The notes beneath the pieces were generated by a model. It was not told where the DNA came from, did not search any database, and was given only the letters and a program-made list of their open reading frames with translations. 64,000 nt of DNA from Setomelanomma holmii. Lineage: Eukaryota > Ascomycota > Dothideomycetes > Pleosporales > Phaeosphaeriaceae. Positions 21,461 to 33,100 of the stretch are shown here, one piece after another. The stretch lies in assembly GCA_010015745.1 (NCBI GenBank), contig ML978190.1, positions 77,022-141,021 on the forward strand. Direction: 5' to 3'. Made by a program: the position numbers and the translations under genes. The stretch's first letter is position 1. Each line of letters starts with the position of its first letter.

Positions 21461-22199
21461 CGACTTGTGGGGACACGCAGTAGACGTATGCGGTAGGAAC
21501 GACGGGCTCGACGTAATTAGTAGCCTAGTAGGGCAAGAGTGTGGTTACAATTTGCGCTATGCACCGCAAAATTAGCGAAGCGAGCAGCTGTACAGCTCTA
21601 GACGTCTTGATGGTAAATAGTGTTTTAAGACTCGCGAGCTGAGACGAACGTGCTGGGTTGTATGCTTGGTTTGGTGAGGGCGTTGCGCTAGGCCTCAGGC
21701 GGGGTAGACGTGGCTCGATGCACATGCAAAACCCCGGCCGCAAGGCTGTACAGAGCAACATAGAAGGCAGCGTATACGGGACTTGTTGACATTATTTACT
21801 AATCTAGCGTTAGCAGAGCAGCAGAGGCCGACGACCTGCATAGCCTAGAGCAGGTGTATGAACGCAGTGCACGTGCGCGGTTGTAGACGCTGTCGGCATG
21901 CGCCACAGCTAATTTCAGCAGTCTCCGCAATCGGCATAGCGTGGAATCGGTTGCAAGTTGCAGACACAGACATCTGAGCACGCTACTGCAAGCTACAGCG
22001 TGCCAAGTGCAGCCAGCGCGCCATGCCCTGTCAGATGAATTTTGGTGATCTTGCCCTCTGCACGGTGAAACTGCCGGAATGTACATTCCCTACCTTAACT
22101 CAATTTTTACAGCGTGCGATCTTAATCTTTAATATCTGCGCTTCCTTCAGAGTCCTCCGAGTACTTGATAAAGATTCATTGTCGCGAACTAACAGGCAG

Positions 22200-22409
22200 G
22201 TACTAGGAGGGGGTTGGTATACGCCATCAACAGAACGAGCGACAGCACATCCAATACCGTGCTTTCGCTTGTTGGAGCCTGGCATACTTGAAGAACAACA
22301 TGTGCAGAACAAAGTGCGTTAAGCTCAACTTCACGCAGTCGCGCTGGCCTGATGCCGAAGGTCCAGAAGGAAAAGTGTCCCGCCACACAGGGTTTCCCGT
22401 TACGCAGGG
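22200..22409. repeat. Right long terminal inverted repeat
   Basis: Reverse complement of the left arm 17449-17657 with substitutions and small indels. Confidence 0.65.
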
Positions 22410-22445
22410 ATTGACATTAGTTCTGACTTCATTGCATAGTGAGAT

Positions 22446-23158
22446 TTAGCTTCTGCTCCCCTTTCTCTTCCCAAGCTGGTCCTCCCACCCCATCTGATCA
22501 TTCATCCTCCTCGCCTCCTCCTCCATCTTCTTCACCCACCGCCTCGTCAGCTCATCATTCTCCTGCTTTAGCTTTTCCTTTTCCTGCGTCGCCATGTTCA
22601 ACTCCAATTCTAAAGCTACCATCTCGTCCTGTATGTCCGTGACAAACTTGCCCTTGCCCTTCAGCTCGTCCACTCGATCCTGGCCCCTTCGTTCCAGATT
22701 TGCCTTTACTTTCTCGAGCTGCTCTATACGCCGTTTTTGCTGGGCATCTGTCGCTTTCAACGTGGCAAGCTCCGTGGTGATGGCGTTAAGCTTGGTTTCC
22801 AGGTCGCTGCGAGTCCGCTGCGTGGAGGCCAGCTCGGAGCGTATCTGAGCGAGTGACGATGGCGAGGCTACGTCTGCCGGAGCTGGTGAGGCTTTGCCTT
22901 TCGGCGTACCAGGGCGGATGGTCTTGGTCGATGCAGTGGGCGTCGTAGCATCCTCCACTTTTGATGCGGGCTGGTTTGCGAGAGTCGCCGTACGGTCGGC
23001 GAGCTTTGTGTCTAGATGGAGTCAGCACTGAATCTTCCTGAGGCAACTCTAGTTGATCAAGGATCTGACTTACAAGCAGTGATGTACTCCTCATGCGCCT
23101 TCTCTCTGGCATCGCGTGCTTCAATCGCAGACAGGTACTCAGCAAGCGGATTACTCAT
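22446..23158 (-). CDS. ATG16: Autophagy protein 16
   Basis: Two exons, 23158-23074 and 23011-22446, give 216 residues. The 62 bp intron (GTAAGT to ATCTAG) joins EEYITA-Y to TKLADRTATLANQPAS in frame. The N-terminal segment (NPLAEYLSAIEARDAREKAH) is the Atg5-binding helix of fungal Atg16. A Pro/Ser/Thr linker follows, then a long coiled coil (SLAQIRSELASTQRTRSDLE to EEARRMNDQ, about residues 80-205), the dimerisation region. The length matches the short fungal form without WD40 repeats. Atg16 bridges Atg12-Atg5 conjugates into a complex that directs Atg8 lipidation at the phagophore. The gene diverges from the mitochondrial IF3 gene. The stop codon lies 36 bp from the end of the inverted-repeat block. 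Confidence 0.88.
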
Positions 23159-23434
23159 GGCGGCAAGTGGAGAGGCGCAGGGATTGTTGGTGAATGCGTC
23201 TGTACTATCGATCTCATGATGGTCTGCTACATGAAGTAGGCTGAAGCGTGTGACGGAGGAGTGGTCGGCGGCAGAGACGTGGGGTTTGCGGCGTGTTTTC
23301 GGAAGAGGCGAAATCGGGCGTAGCGCGTCGAAAAGCTTCAATGGAGCTGTCGCACGCTTCACCAACCACGTGTATTCGAAGCACTCCTCTTGACCACAGT
23401 CCTTACCGTTCTACTGCACACGTTCCGAGCCAAT
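23159..23434. promoter_or_regulatory. Bidirectional promoter between ATG16 and mitochondrial IF3
   Basis: 276 bp separate the divergent start codons at 23158 and 23435. No specific site was identified; inferred from arrangement. Confidence 0.5.
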
Positions 23435-24226
23435 ATGCCACCGACATACATCTCCAGCACATCTCGCGCCCTCTATCGCGTCTTCGTTGCCCCAAATCTG
23501 CGCGCCCAAACCTCCATCCCGCTCCTGTACCTACCCGCTTTCGCCCGTCCACCCTCAAATACCCCCGGCCTGACCTCACACACCGCCATCCGCACCAAAA
23601 CTTACAGAAAGGACACCCAGCGCCACGCCCTCACCGACCACTATGTCCTCGACACCGCCATCCAGTCCTCGCGCATCAACCTCGTCGACGAGAAGGGCCA
23701 ATACACCCCGAATGTCCCGACCACAGACGCGCTATTCAAAGTGAATCGCTCGACACACTATCTCGTGCAAATGACGCCCGGAGCAGTCGATGAAATGGGC
23801 AACCAGGACCCCGAGAATCTACCGACCTGTCGCATCGTAACAAAACAAGCCCTCCGCGAACAGCACGCGCGCAAACTCGACACACTTCGACGACAAGCCA
23901 AGGGCCAATCCGTCGGCCTAGCACAAAAGAATCTGGAACTCAATTGGGCAATTGCAGGTGGAGATTTGAAGCACCGACTTGGCCGATTAAAGGAATTCTT
24001 GAGCGAGGGAAGGAAAGTGGAGGTCTTGTTGGGCCCGAAGAAAAAGGGCCGGAAGGCGACGGAGGAAGAGGCGAATGCGGTTATGAGGGCGTTGAGGGAT
24101 GCGGTGGCGGAGTGTAAGGGGGCGACGGAGGTTAAGAGTGAGGGGAAGGTAGGGGCGGTGGTGACGGTTGTGTTTCAGGGGAAGAAGAGCGGGGAGAAGA
24201 AGAAAGCTGAGGAGGCGACGACTTGA
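23435..24226 (+). CDS. AIM23: Mitochondrial translation initiation factor IF-3
   Basis: A single exon encodes 263 residues. The N-terminal ~35 residues (SSTSRALYRVFVAPNLRAQ) resemble a mitochondrial presequence. The IF3 N-domain (ALTDHYVLDTAIQSSRINLV, then DALFKVNRSTHYLVQM) and the C-domain (KNLELNWAIAGGDLKHRLGR, LKEFLSEGRKVEVLLGPKKK) follow, then a basic tail. The ASS-W-type segment ELNWAIAGGDL is the typical fungal mitochondrial IF3 signature. It should bind the small mitoribosomal subunit and help select the start codon. ATG 23435 was chosen because the longer frame upstream lacks an ATG. Confidence 0.82.
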   Translation: MPPTYISSTSRALYRVFVAPNLRAQTSIPLLYLPAFARPPSNTPGLTSHTAIRTKTYRKDTQRHALTDHYVLDTAIQSSRINLVDEKGQYTPNVPTTDALFKVNRSTHYLVQMTPGAVDEMGNQDPENLPTCRIVTKQALREQHARKLDTLRRQAKGQSVGLAQKNLELNWAIAGGDLKHRLGRLKEFLSEGRKVEVLLGPKKKGRKATEEEANAVMRALRDAVAECKGATEVKSEGKVGAVVTVVFQGKKSGEKKKAEEATT

Positions 24227-24706
24227 AGGGACCTGAAGCTTGGATTGAGACTTATCTGGAAGCATAAGGATATGTGCGGACGGCCTCGGCCTTTGGGCAC
24301 GAGCAATGACCTGGAAGCCACCGCGCCACAGGACGCAACTCGACGTGGTGGTTCACCATGGCCAAGCACGGCGTGTGCAGACATGTGTACAAAACAAGCT
24401 GCAAGAGGAAGAGAAGGGGCCGATGGGCCCGTGTACGATACGTGTATAGGGCGAGATTCATGATCAAGCATGGTGCGACGAGCTGCATCCCTTAAGTTCG
24501 CATTGTAGAGTATGTAACAATATGTCGCAAATAATACTGCCCGTCTAACTTCGTCTTGTTGAGGTCATCCATCGAGGAAGAGCAGAGAATCCAATATCGA
24601 CATGTGCATAACACTCGATGTCGCTGGGTATCAAATGCTCTTACACCCCTGTTCATACATGCTCCAGATACAGTGCCAATTGCTCGATCCATTTCCCAGT
24701 GGTATC
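24227..24706. other. Convergent intergenic region
   Basis: Sits between the 3' ends of the IF3 gene and the mitochondrial glutamyl-tRNA synthetase gene. No feature was recognised; probably two 3' UTRs. Confidence 0.5.
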
Positions 24707-26338
24707 TCACATCATCACACCCAACCTTGCCAACGTCTCCCTCCTCCCCAGTATCAACATGACATCATACAACCTCATCCCCTTCTCCTGGCCCGTCAAC
24801 GTCTTGCGCAAATAATGATACACATCCTTACTCCCCTCCTTGCCTTCTTTCCTCCCATCGATAATCTCCCTGACCTTCTGCATCAAACCCTCCCTTGTCC
24901 AGTCTTTGTCATCTACCTCGCCCAGCATCTGCGCGCGCATAGGGATATCGGAGCTTGTCGCCATGGGCGGGCTTTCGTGGAATGGCCGAAGTGGTGTGAA
25001 GAAGAAAGAATTGCGGTATAGGAATTCGTTGGCGTTGGTGTAGTTGTCTGCGTCGACTTGTATGATTTTCGAAGTGTACTCGTCGGGCCAAGGCGTGCCT
25101 ACGACTTTCTTCCAGTCTTTGTAGGGTGAATCTGGCGCGATGAGGAGGCGGACCACGTTGGAGACCATCTCTTGTAACTTGTCGCCGCCGGCTTCGGCAC
25201 GTAGGGTGGCGTGTTTGCGCTGCAGGAAGTGCAGCTTACCGAATGTAACTGTTGTGTTGCCCTTGGTGAACTTGAGTGTAAAGTTGTTGACAAGTGTTTG
25301 CAGGTCCATGACATCGGATTTCTCCTTGTGGCTCCATCCTAACAATGCTGCAAAGTTGGTCAAGGTCTCAGGGAAAATTTCCATCTCTTTGAACGCGGTG
25401 ATGTCGGTGTCGAAGTTGCGCTTGGAGAGCTTGTTGCCGTTCTCGTCAACCAGGAGACCGACATGCGCAAACTCGGGTGGTGTCCAGCCGAATGCCGAGT
25501 ACATGGCGATGTGCTTGGGCGTGCTGGGCATCCATTCTGAGCCTCGAATGACGTGCGTGATCTTCATGAGATGGTCATCGACGACGTTCGCGAGATGATA
25601 GGTAGGGAGACCATCGCTCTTCAGTAGGATGGGATCTTCGAAGGAGGATTCGGTGACGTGTCCGCGCTTCTTCAGCGGCTTGAAGGTACCGTAGATCAGG
25701 TCTTTGTATGTTGGGTACTGGTCCGGGACCTTCAATCGAATTGTGTGTGACTCGCCCTTATGCGCTCTATCGTCACTTTCGTCTTTCGGTATGCCAGCGC
25801 ACGTGCGATCGTAGTCTGTTGCGAGGCCAAGCTTGTGTTTGTGTTCTGCGAGCGCACTCAGACGCTCAGAAGAGCAAAAGCAGCGGTATGCGTGCCCCGA
25901 GTCTAGTAATTGTTGCGCATGCTTCTGGTATATGGCGCTTCTCTTCGACTGCTTGTAAGGTCCGTATGGACCTCCTACTTCTGGACCCTCATCCCATTGG
26001 AGCTCGGCCCACCGCAGATCATCGAAGAGTCGCTGTTCGGCATCGGGAACTGTGCGCTTCTGATCGGTGTCTTCTATCCGTAGCAGAAATTGACCGCCTG
26101 TCCGTTTCGCTAGGAGGTAGTTGAAGAGAGCAGTGCGCAGAGAGCCGAGGTGAAGGTAGCCCGTGGGCGAAGGCGCGAACCGTGTACGCGCTGGCGTGGA
26201 GGGCAGTGCGGTATTGGTTTTGCTCTCTTTAGCTACTTTCGATGAGATGGGGCGCCGCGAGGATCTCGCAAGCCGCAGGAGGCAGGAGCGACACGTGTAG
26301 GCGTTCAATTGCGGCCGCAGACTTGGAGAGAAAGACAT
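24707..26338 (-). CDS. MSE1: Mitochondrial glutamyl-tRNA synthetase
   Basis: A single exon encodes 543 residues. The Arg/Ser-rich N-terminus (CRSCLLRLARSSRRPISSK) fits a mitochondrial presequence. The class I HIGH motif appears as RFAPSPTGYLHLGS (about residues 53-66). LLRIEDTDQKR and WDEGP, both typical of GlxRS, follow. The KMSKS-like loop is KLSKR at about 303-307. The C-terminal anticodon-binding helical domain contains the W-P-x-E stretch PWPDEYTSK. It charges tRNA-Glu in mitochondria and, in many fungi, also mitochondrial tRNA-Gln before amidation. The real ATG is at 26338; the frame is open further upstream but lacks ATG. It diverges from the DnaJ gene. Confidence 0.93.
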   Translation of the reverse strand: MSFSPSLRPQLNAYTCRSCLLRLARSSRRPISSKVAKESKTNTALPSTPARTRFAPSPTGYLHLGSLRTALFNYLLAKRTGGQFLLRIEDTDQKRTVPDAEQRLFDDLRWAELQWDEGPEVGGPYGPYKQSKRSAIYQKHAQQLLDSGHAYRCFCSSERLSALAEHKHKLGLATDYDRTCAGIPKDESDDRAHKGESHTIRLKVPDQYPTYKDLIYGTFKPLKKRGHVTESSFEDPILLKSDGLPTYHLANVVDDHLMKITHVIRGSEWMPSTPKHIAMYSAFGWTPPEFAHVGLLVDENGNKLSKRNFDTDITAFKEMEIFPETLTNFAALLGWSHKEKSDVMDLQTLVNNFTLKFTKGNTTVTFGKLHFLQRKHATLRAEAGGDKLQEMVSNVVRLLIAPDSPYKDWKKVVGTPWPDEYTSKIIQVDADNYTNANEFLYRNSFFFTPLRPFHESPPMATSSDIPMRAQMLGEVDDKDWTREGLMQKVREIIDGRKEGKEGSKDVYHYLRKTLTGQEKGMRLYDVMLILGRRETLARLGVMM

Positions 26339-26657
26339 GTTGATTCGCAACGGTCATGCTGCGCAAGGGTTGACGTCGGAAAGTTTGGCGGGACAAACTT
26401 TCTACGGGCGGCGGCTCAAGCCACATTCACCCCGGCGGCGGAGTTTTGAAATCTGCCCGGGGTAAGTAGCCCGTCATGCACAAAAGTTCGGCGCTTTTAC
26501 TCTATCACCTCTCTCCGCCTGGTCGCGCCTGCCTGTCGTTCTTGTACATATTCTCTCGCCATAAATCAACTTTGGCACCATACGCCACCACCTTGGAATA
26601 AACCACTATCACGAGTACGACCAACCTCTATGCTATCAGACAGTATGCTGACTCGAG
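26339..26657. promoter_or_regulatory. Bidirectional promoter between MSE1 and the DnaJ gene
   Basis: 319 bp between divergent start codons. A pyrimidine-rich tract (ctttctctcgccataaatc region near 26550) precedes the DnaJ start. No heat-shock element was recognised with confidence. Confidence 0.45.
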
Positions 26658-28112
26658 ATGGTAGTGAACGACATTGAAGAAGTCGATCTCTATGGTATGT
26701 CCACGCGGTTCACAATAGTAGCCTCCTCTAATAGCAACAGAGGTGCTTGGCATTTCCAGCAGTGCAAGCAAGGTTGAGATCAAGAAGGCATACCACAAGG
26801 TTTGCGCGCCGCACCAGATTCGAACACACTGTACTTACAGTCCAGGCCGCACTAGCACACCACCCAGACAAGGTCGCAGAAGATGACCGCGCCGAAGCTG
26901 AAGTCCGCTTCAAGGCCGCGAAACAGGCATACGAGATCCTCAACGATGACGAGAAGCGACACCTCTACGATACCCATGGCATGTCTGCCTTCGACCCCTC
27001 CAACGGCATGGGTGCCGGCGGCCCCGATATGGACGACATCTTCGCGCAAATGTTCGGCGGCATGGGCGGCATGGGCGGAGGTTTCGGCGGGATGCCTGGC
27101 ATGGGAGGCATGCCTGGAGGACAAAATGTGCCACGAAAAGGACGATCAGTAGAGCAAGAGTACGAGGTCAGCTTGGAAGAGCTCTACAAGGGCAAGACAA
27201 CCAAGTTTTCTAATACCAAGAACGTGGTATGCTCGGTGTGCAAAGGCAGCGGCGGCAAGGCAGGCGCGAAGAGCCATTCTTGCGGCATGTGCAATGGTCG
27301 CGGTAAGTTTTTCCGACTTGGGGCACATGGATGTCATCGAAGTCTGTTGCTGACCATCACAAGGTGCAAAGGCTGTACTGCGCCAAGTAGGTCCAGGACT
27401 CGTCACCCAAGAGACCGTCCCCTGTGGCAACTGTCAAGGATCTGGTCAGATCATCCCCGAGAAGCAGCGATGCAAGAAGTGCAAGGGCAAGAAGGTTGTC
27501 GAGTCCAAGAACGTGCTAGAGCTCTATATTCCTCGTGGCGCACGCGAAGGCGAGCGGATAACACTGGCTGGCGAAGCAGACCAACTTCCAGATCAAGAAC
27601 CTGGCGACATTATCTTTACATTGAAGGAGATCGAACACGAGGTCTTTGACCGGGCAGGAGCAGACCTGAGGGCGGAACTCAAGATCAGCTTAGCCGAGGC
27701 GTTGACGGGCTTCAACCGTGTGGTGCTGACTCATCTTGACGGCAGAGGAATTCAGCTCAACGTGCAACAACCCAATGGCAAAGTCCTACGTCCAGGTCAG
27801 GTGCTCAAGATTGAAGGCGAGGGTATGCCGATGAAGCGAAGCGATGCCAGGGGCGACCTGTTCCTGGTCGTGGACATTGAGTTCCCGGAAGACGGGTGGC
27901 TCAAGAACGATGCGGCGTTACAAAAGGTCCGGGACGCACTACCAGCATCCGAACCCGAGGGGACCAAGCACGAGGAGGTCGAAGAGGTGGAAATCGACTA
28001 TGACGCCGAGATGGACGACTTTGGCGCTGGCAGTGGAGACCCTCGAGCCGGCGGCGGCGACTGGGAAGACGATGAGGAGGGCGAAGGCGGTCCGCAGTGC
28101 GCGACGCAGTAG
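26658..28112 (+). CDS. MAS5: Class A Hsp40 co-chaperone (DnaJ, Ydj1/Mas5 type)
   Basis: Four exons (26658-26694, 26741-26799, 26846-27302, 27364-28112) give 433 residues, all phases consistent. The J domain (residues ~8-70) has HPD in ALAHHPDKVAED. A Gly/Met-rich linker (MGGMGGGFGGMPGMGG) follows. Four CxxCxGxG zinc-finger motifs are present in order: CSVCKGSG, CGMCNGRG, CGNCQGSG, CKKCKGKK. Two C-terminal substrate-binding domains follow (DIIFTLKEIEHEVFDRAGAD; LVVDIEFPEDGW). The last four residues, CATQ, form a CaaX box, so farnesylation and attachment to the ER or other membranes are likely as in Ydj1. It stimulates Hsp70 ATPase and supports protein import and folding. It is divergent from MSE1. 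Confidence 0.93.
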
Positions 28113-28919
28113 ACGACATTAGGCACGACTGACGATATGCATGGCTCGGCGTTGGTGGAGGCGGTTCTTTCTTGACAACACGTCGAATTACACCGGGAAC
28201 ATAGATCGATGCGAAATACGAGCATTATTCAGCTGGCCGACACGGTCTGGAGGCAGGAAAGTGGCAACCCCTCCAAACCATTGATCCGATCGCAGTTCAG
28301 TCTGCGATTTTGAGTGCTTGTGAGGAAGGGGTTGCTGACAATGCGTTTCTTCCCCGAACCCGCCATGGCCCGCTCGCGTAGGATACTTCAACGTCACAGA
28401 CTCTTTGTGCACTAATCAATTAGTGTGCTATCCCCCAGACGATTGACACAACACAAAAGAGCATGCAAGATTTGCTGACATTCTTCAAGCTACCGCAAAT
28501 CCATGCTAATTCGCCAGGGAAGCCGCAAATCATTGAGCAAGCTCCAAAGTTACCCCAGCCGTGTACATGCGTATCTTCCTAACAAGCAACGACTGCCAAT
28601 GTTTTCTCACACAATTCTACGTCATCCAAGGCTAGGACAACCCAGTCTGCAGCGCACATGACAACCTTCGATGTATGCAATCAGCTTTCGCTTGGACAAC
28701 TCGCAGCTTACGCTCGACTTAGCTTTGTGGCATCGCTTGCGCGCAGCTTTACAGGTATCAGCAAGCTGTATAGCTTGTGAGGCGCAGGCCCAAGGAACAT
28801 GGCCACGAGACTGTATATCTGGGCGGGTGCAGGACGTTCAGAGTCCTACTCCATCACATAAAGTCGGACGTGCTATTCGATTCTGATTGGAAAGCGTCGA
28901 GTACACCATAGCCGACCCA
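28113..28919. other. Intergenic, nothing recognised
   Basis: 3' flank of the DnaJ gene and upstream flank of the Argonaute pseudogene. Only short frames without motifs. Confidence 0.45.
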
Positions 28920-30132
28920 ATGGACGCCCCCTCCAAAGCGAGCAAAGAAGAAAGTCGCCCCAAAGAAGTTAACCCCCCAGAATATCTTCATCGAAGATGA
29001 GTTGATATCAATCGAAAGTAACATGGCTAGCAGCCCGTGTATCATGCGCAGACCCTCATGGAGATTCGAAGAAGGTAGCAGATGGGAAGCTGAACGCTTG
29101 GCTCTGTCCCAAGATGGGAGGCCCAATCACGCCCAGGACCTGGATCCAAGACTAATTTGGCAATGCGAAGGCTCGTCGGGCGCGCGAATATATTAGCGAC
29201 TTACAGGAAAGCGGGCGGCTTCCTGATCGGACCTCTACAGCTAACGCAGGTACGGAGAACGATCCCTCGCCAGCGTCAGGGCCTACAGTAGATCAGTCCG
29301 GTGATGATGATGGGCCCAACGTGCAGGCTGCCCATGTGGAAGCAGGTCAGGACACCTCGCAGAATTCTACTAATGCTTCCTCTACAACTGTGGCCGTCAC
29401 TGAAGAAGAGAAGGGCATTGCGATGCAGGATGTTGAGGATAGGATTAAGCCAATGGATACTGGCGACACACCAGTTCTCCGCTAGTACCCCCAACAGAAC
29501 GGATTTGCAGCTTCATCGAAGGTGCCGTCCACACGCAGATGACGACAAACTTCTACAAGGTCGAGGTTGATGATCAGCACAAACTGTACGAGTACGATGT
29601 CCTTGACCTTCCAGTCGGCCAGAATAGGAGAAAGCTCGCCAAGTTGTTTGATCGCTTCACTGAGCATGTCAATACACTGCGCCTCACCCCCTCTAATGAA
29701 GACCGACGCAAGCATACTTCCATATCCAGCAATTCTGAACGACGACAAGAGACGGATCGACCTCTACAACGTGCGGAGCAAAGCGGGCTTGTGGAGGGGC
29801 CCAGATGAACTCTAGCGGACTGCAGATTCCTGGAGACATGCCCCACACTCAGCAAAGGTGATTTGATCTGCCTGATCAGACGCTCGACGAACGAAGGCGG
29901 TGCGGCATATAAGACCAGCTTTAAGAACAGTCTCCTGGCTAGCATGAAGACCTAAAACATCGAGAGCATCGACAAGATGTCCACCACCGCACAACGGGCA
30001 ATATCCACGTTTCCGGTGGAGACGTTCAGCAAGGGTGATTTGAGAGCTGCTCTCGAGTTAACCCACGCGAGCTTCCCTGAAGGTAAGAAGACGGTTGTTA
30101 TGCTGCGGCTACCCAGAAGAAGAACAATCAAT

Positions 30133-30140
30133 CCGTAACA
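30133..30140. repeat. Left target-site duplication of the hAT element
   Basis: ccgtaaca, matching ctgtaaca at 33351-33358 except for one C/T difference. Confidence 0.85.
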
Positions 30141-33100
30141 CAGCGTTTCCAACGAGACGTAGTACTGCTTGCTACTGCTACGACCTACGGCTTAAGTAAG
30201 CAGTAAGTAGTGAGCTGTGAATGGGCGGGTACCGTAGGCGTAGTGGTGACAGTTTGGGAGCCGTAGTACGGCATACTGCTGTGTAACAAGCAAATTTTCG
30301 AGCGGAAGAGCGGCTGGTGGTGGTGGAGCAAATGGTTATAGGCCTTGGTCTACCTAATTGTTTCTACCTCATCCTATCTTTGCTGCCTTATCCTATCTTT
30401 TGAAGCTACTTTCTCACACAGTAGATTTCCTGGAACGTACTCTCTGCTCAATATGAACCGCCAATCTTGTCTCTCATTGGCTGCTGCCGCCCCAGTGGCT
30501 CCTATCTTCCACTCTGCTGCCTCGAAACGGCTTGCCAAAGCTTGCGCCAGCTCATCTACCTCGACCTCATCCTCCTCAACGGTGGAGGTGAGATCTCACG
30601 TGTGGCCGGAGGGCAATCTTGGTGTTGTAGGCGAGCAGTTTGAGGTGGATTTCGAGCATGTTCATATAGGTAATAAGAAGGTTTCGGCGGCTCGGTTGGG
30701 CTATAGGATGCGCTCACCAATATGGCAATATGGTGTTGAGCTTGAGTACCAAGACAATGACATGTCAGCTTTGAAGCTCTGGCTTTGCAAGGCTTGCCAT
30801 GTCGCCCGCGAGTATAGCGACGCCAAGATAGTATGTGGTACTTGCCATATTGTTGACCATATGATCAAGTCCTATCGCATTAACCCGCACACTAGCCTCC
30901 TGCCAGAAACCCCATCTTGGCCAGCCTTCTTGACCCCATTTAAAGCAGCAAAGATAGCAGGTAGCGGCACCTTCGTATCTCACAGTCTATAGCAAGAGGA
31001 GCAGTTACAGAGCGCCTTGGTGGACTGATTAATCTTAAAAGACGTTAGCTTTTTGAATGCGGTGTTATCAGAATTGCGGGGATTACTTACCTCAAACCGA
31101 CGATCTCTTCTCAACGCGCTGCCAAATTCAGCCTCTACAATGAGGCAATACGTCTTGAATACACTAGCAGAGAGGATGGAGGAGATCAAAACGCTTTTAT
31201 AAGCAGCAGCGAGCAGGATTAGCGTTAGCGTCGATGTCTGGACCTCAAGTAACCACCTAAGTTTTCTTGGTGTTGTGGCTCACTTTGTCGGTAAGTCGCT
31301 CTACCGGTATACAGCAGCTTTTGCCGGACGCTTACTATATTCGACTTGGCCTTCCAGCTGCAGCTTCTATCTTAGGAGTTAGCGCAGAGTAAAGCAAGAA
31401 CACTAGATTTTTCTAATATCAAGCTAGATGCCGATTTGAAGCAGAGAGACGTACTTATCCGCTTCAAAAATCTGTACGGAGACTATACTGGCGCTGCTTA
31501 ATTGCTTATAGTGCTTGATACTATCAACTCTTACAATATCTCTATGAAATTCTGTTGAAGGGCGTATATGCTCCACCGATACCTCTCACGCGATCGCGCG
31601 TAGTTAGTGCCTTGGCAGCCTCTGAGAGCCTCATACAGGCTCTCACGCGCCTTCCAATCAACAACATATCATGGCAAAAACTTGCTCGCTTCATCAAATT
31701 CCACTGTTCTGTGGGCGATAACGCGACAAGCAACAATGGGGAGTTCATCAAGTGCCTCAACAATCACCCCAACATCAACATCACGGCTGACCACCGCATA
31801 CGCTGTGCGGGCCATATAATTAACCTCGTTGTCAAGGCTACAATATACGGGCATGGAGTAAGCGAATAGGAGAGACAGCTTGCTGCTGCTGCTCCTTCTG
31901 AACAATTCAGCTGGTTCCGGGAGCTTGGTGTCGTGGGTAAGATGCATAACTTTGTCAATGCAATGTGTGCATCCCACAAGCGTCGTGAGCTCTTTTTGAT
32001 GGTGCAGAAGGAGGCAGCTAACGAGGACGACGCGCTGTATACTTACAATACTCTGCAGCTTCGACAAGATGGCGGCGTCCGCTAGCACTCAGTCTATCTT
32101 ACGATGCTATATTGCCTTGAGCTCAAAGACTCTATCTAAAAGTTCACCAGGCAACTCTGTAACGACAATGAGATCGCAAGCGATAACTTCGACTACAGCC
32201 TACTGAGCAATGCACTCACCAATGAGGACTGGGATGACACTGCTGAGATTGTCGACTTCTTGGAGGCAGCATTTGAGATGACTAAGAGACTTGAAGGCAG
32301 CAACAGCAAGTCTGGATAGGGCTCTCTTTAGCAGACTCTGCCTAACTTACAAGCTCTCTGGGTCCATTACAGCGAGGCAAGCGAGCGCCCACACAAGTCG
32401 TCGTATTTCGAAAACGCCGTCTTGTATAGCCTTGAGAAGCTCAACACCTACTTTGACAAGCTTATTATACAGCCCGACGTCTGCGCCTACGCTGTCGCCA
32501 CCGCTCTCCACCCAAAGCTCCGCATGAGCTGGTTCAAGACACACTGGAAACACTACCCACACTGGTATAAGAAGGCGGAGAGCTCTATCCGCAAGGTCTT
32601 CAGGTCCTACGTAGACCAAGAGATCAAGATGGCTGAGGCGCTCAAGGAGGCTCAGCTGCAGTCTCCACCTAGGCGTAAGCTGCCAGGTAGCGGCAGCGGC
32701 AGCAGCCTATACGAGCGGACGATGGAGGTGGACCTCCACCTGCTTACAAGCGCAAAGAACAAGCGGCAGAAGCAAACAAATCAGCTTGACGAGTACTTTG
32801 ACGCGCTCTATACAGACTATACTAACACAAGTGAACAGCAACTTCAGCTGCTTGAAAACGACCCATGGACATGGTAGCTTCAAGTAGGCTGCAACCGCTA
32901 TCCCATCCTCTTCAAGATCGCTCAAGACTACCTATCTGTGCCCTCTACTAGCTGCGACTGCGAACGCGCCTTCTCCAAAGCCCGCCGAACAATTACTGAC
33001 GATCGCAACTTACTTGACGGGACTACAATTGATGCTTTACAGCTTCAAAAGAGCTGGCTACTACAAGGCGTTGTGAAAAGCGAGCTTCAAGAGCTTACAA

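Larger units (their letters stand above)
17449..22409. mobile_element. Inverted-repeat-bounded block carrying an NLR pseudogene
   Basis: The left end (17449-17657) and the right end (22409-22200, reverse complement) are related over about 210 bp. Both start CCCTGCGTA-CGGG-ACCCTGTG, share TGTGTGGCGGGACAC, GGACCTTCGGC, TCAGGCCAGCGCGACTGC, then TTCTGTT, and end CTAGTAC. The arms are diverged but collinear. Between them lies one HET-NACHT-WD40 pseudogene and no transposase that I recognise. Flanks (aacgtccct on the left, attgacatt on the right) show no target-site duplication. The right end is 36 bp from the ATG16 stop codon and the left end 207 bp from the CSN5 start. A non-autonomous, Mutator-like element with captured host sequence is one explanation. 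An inverted duplication flanking the gene is another. Confidence 0.55.

Noticed and set aside
23390..23434. N-terminal extension of the mitochondrial IF3 gene
   Set aside because: The frame is open but starts at TTG; the first ATG is 23435, which directly precedes a presequence-like segment.
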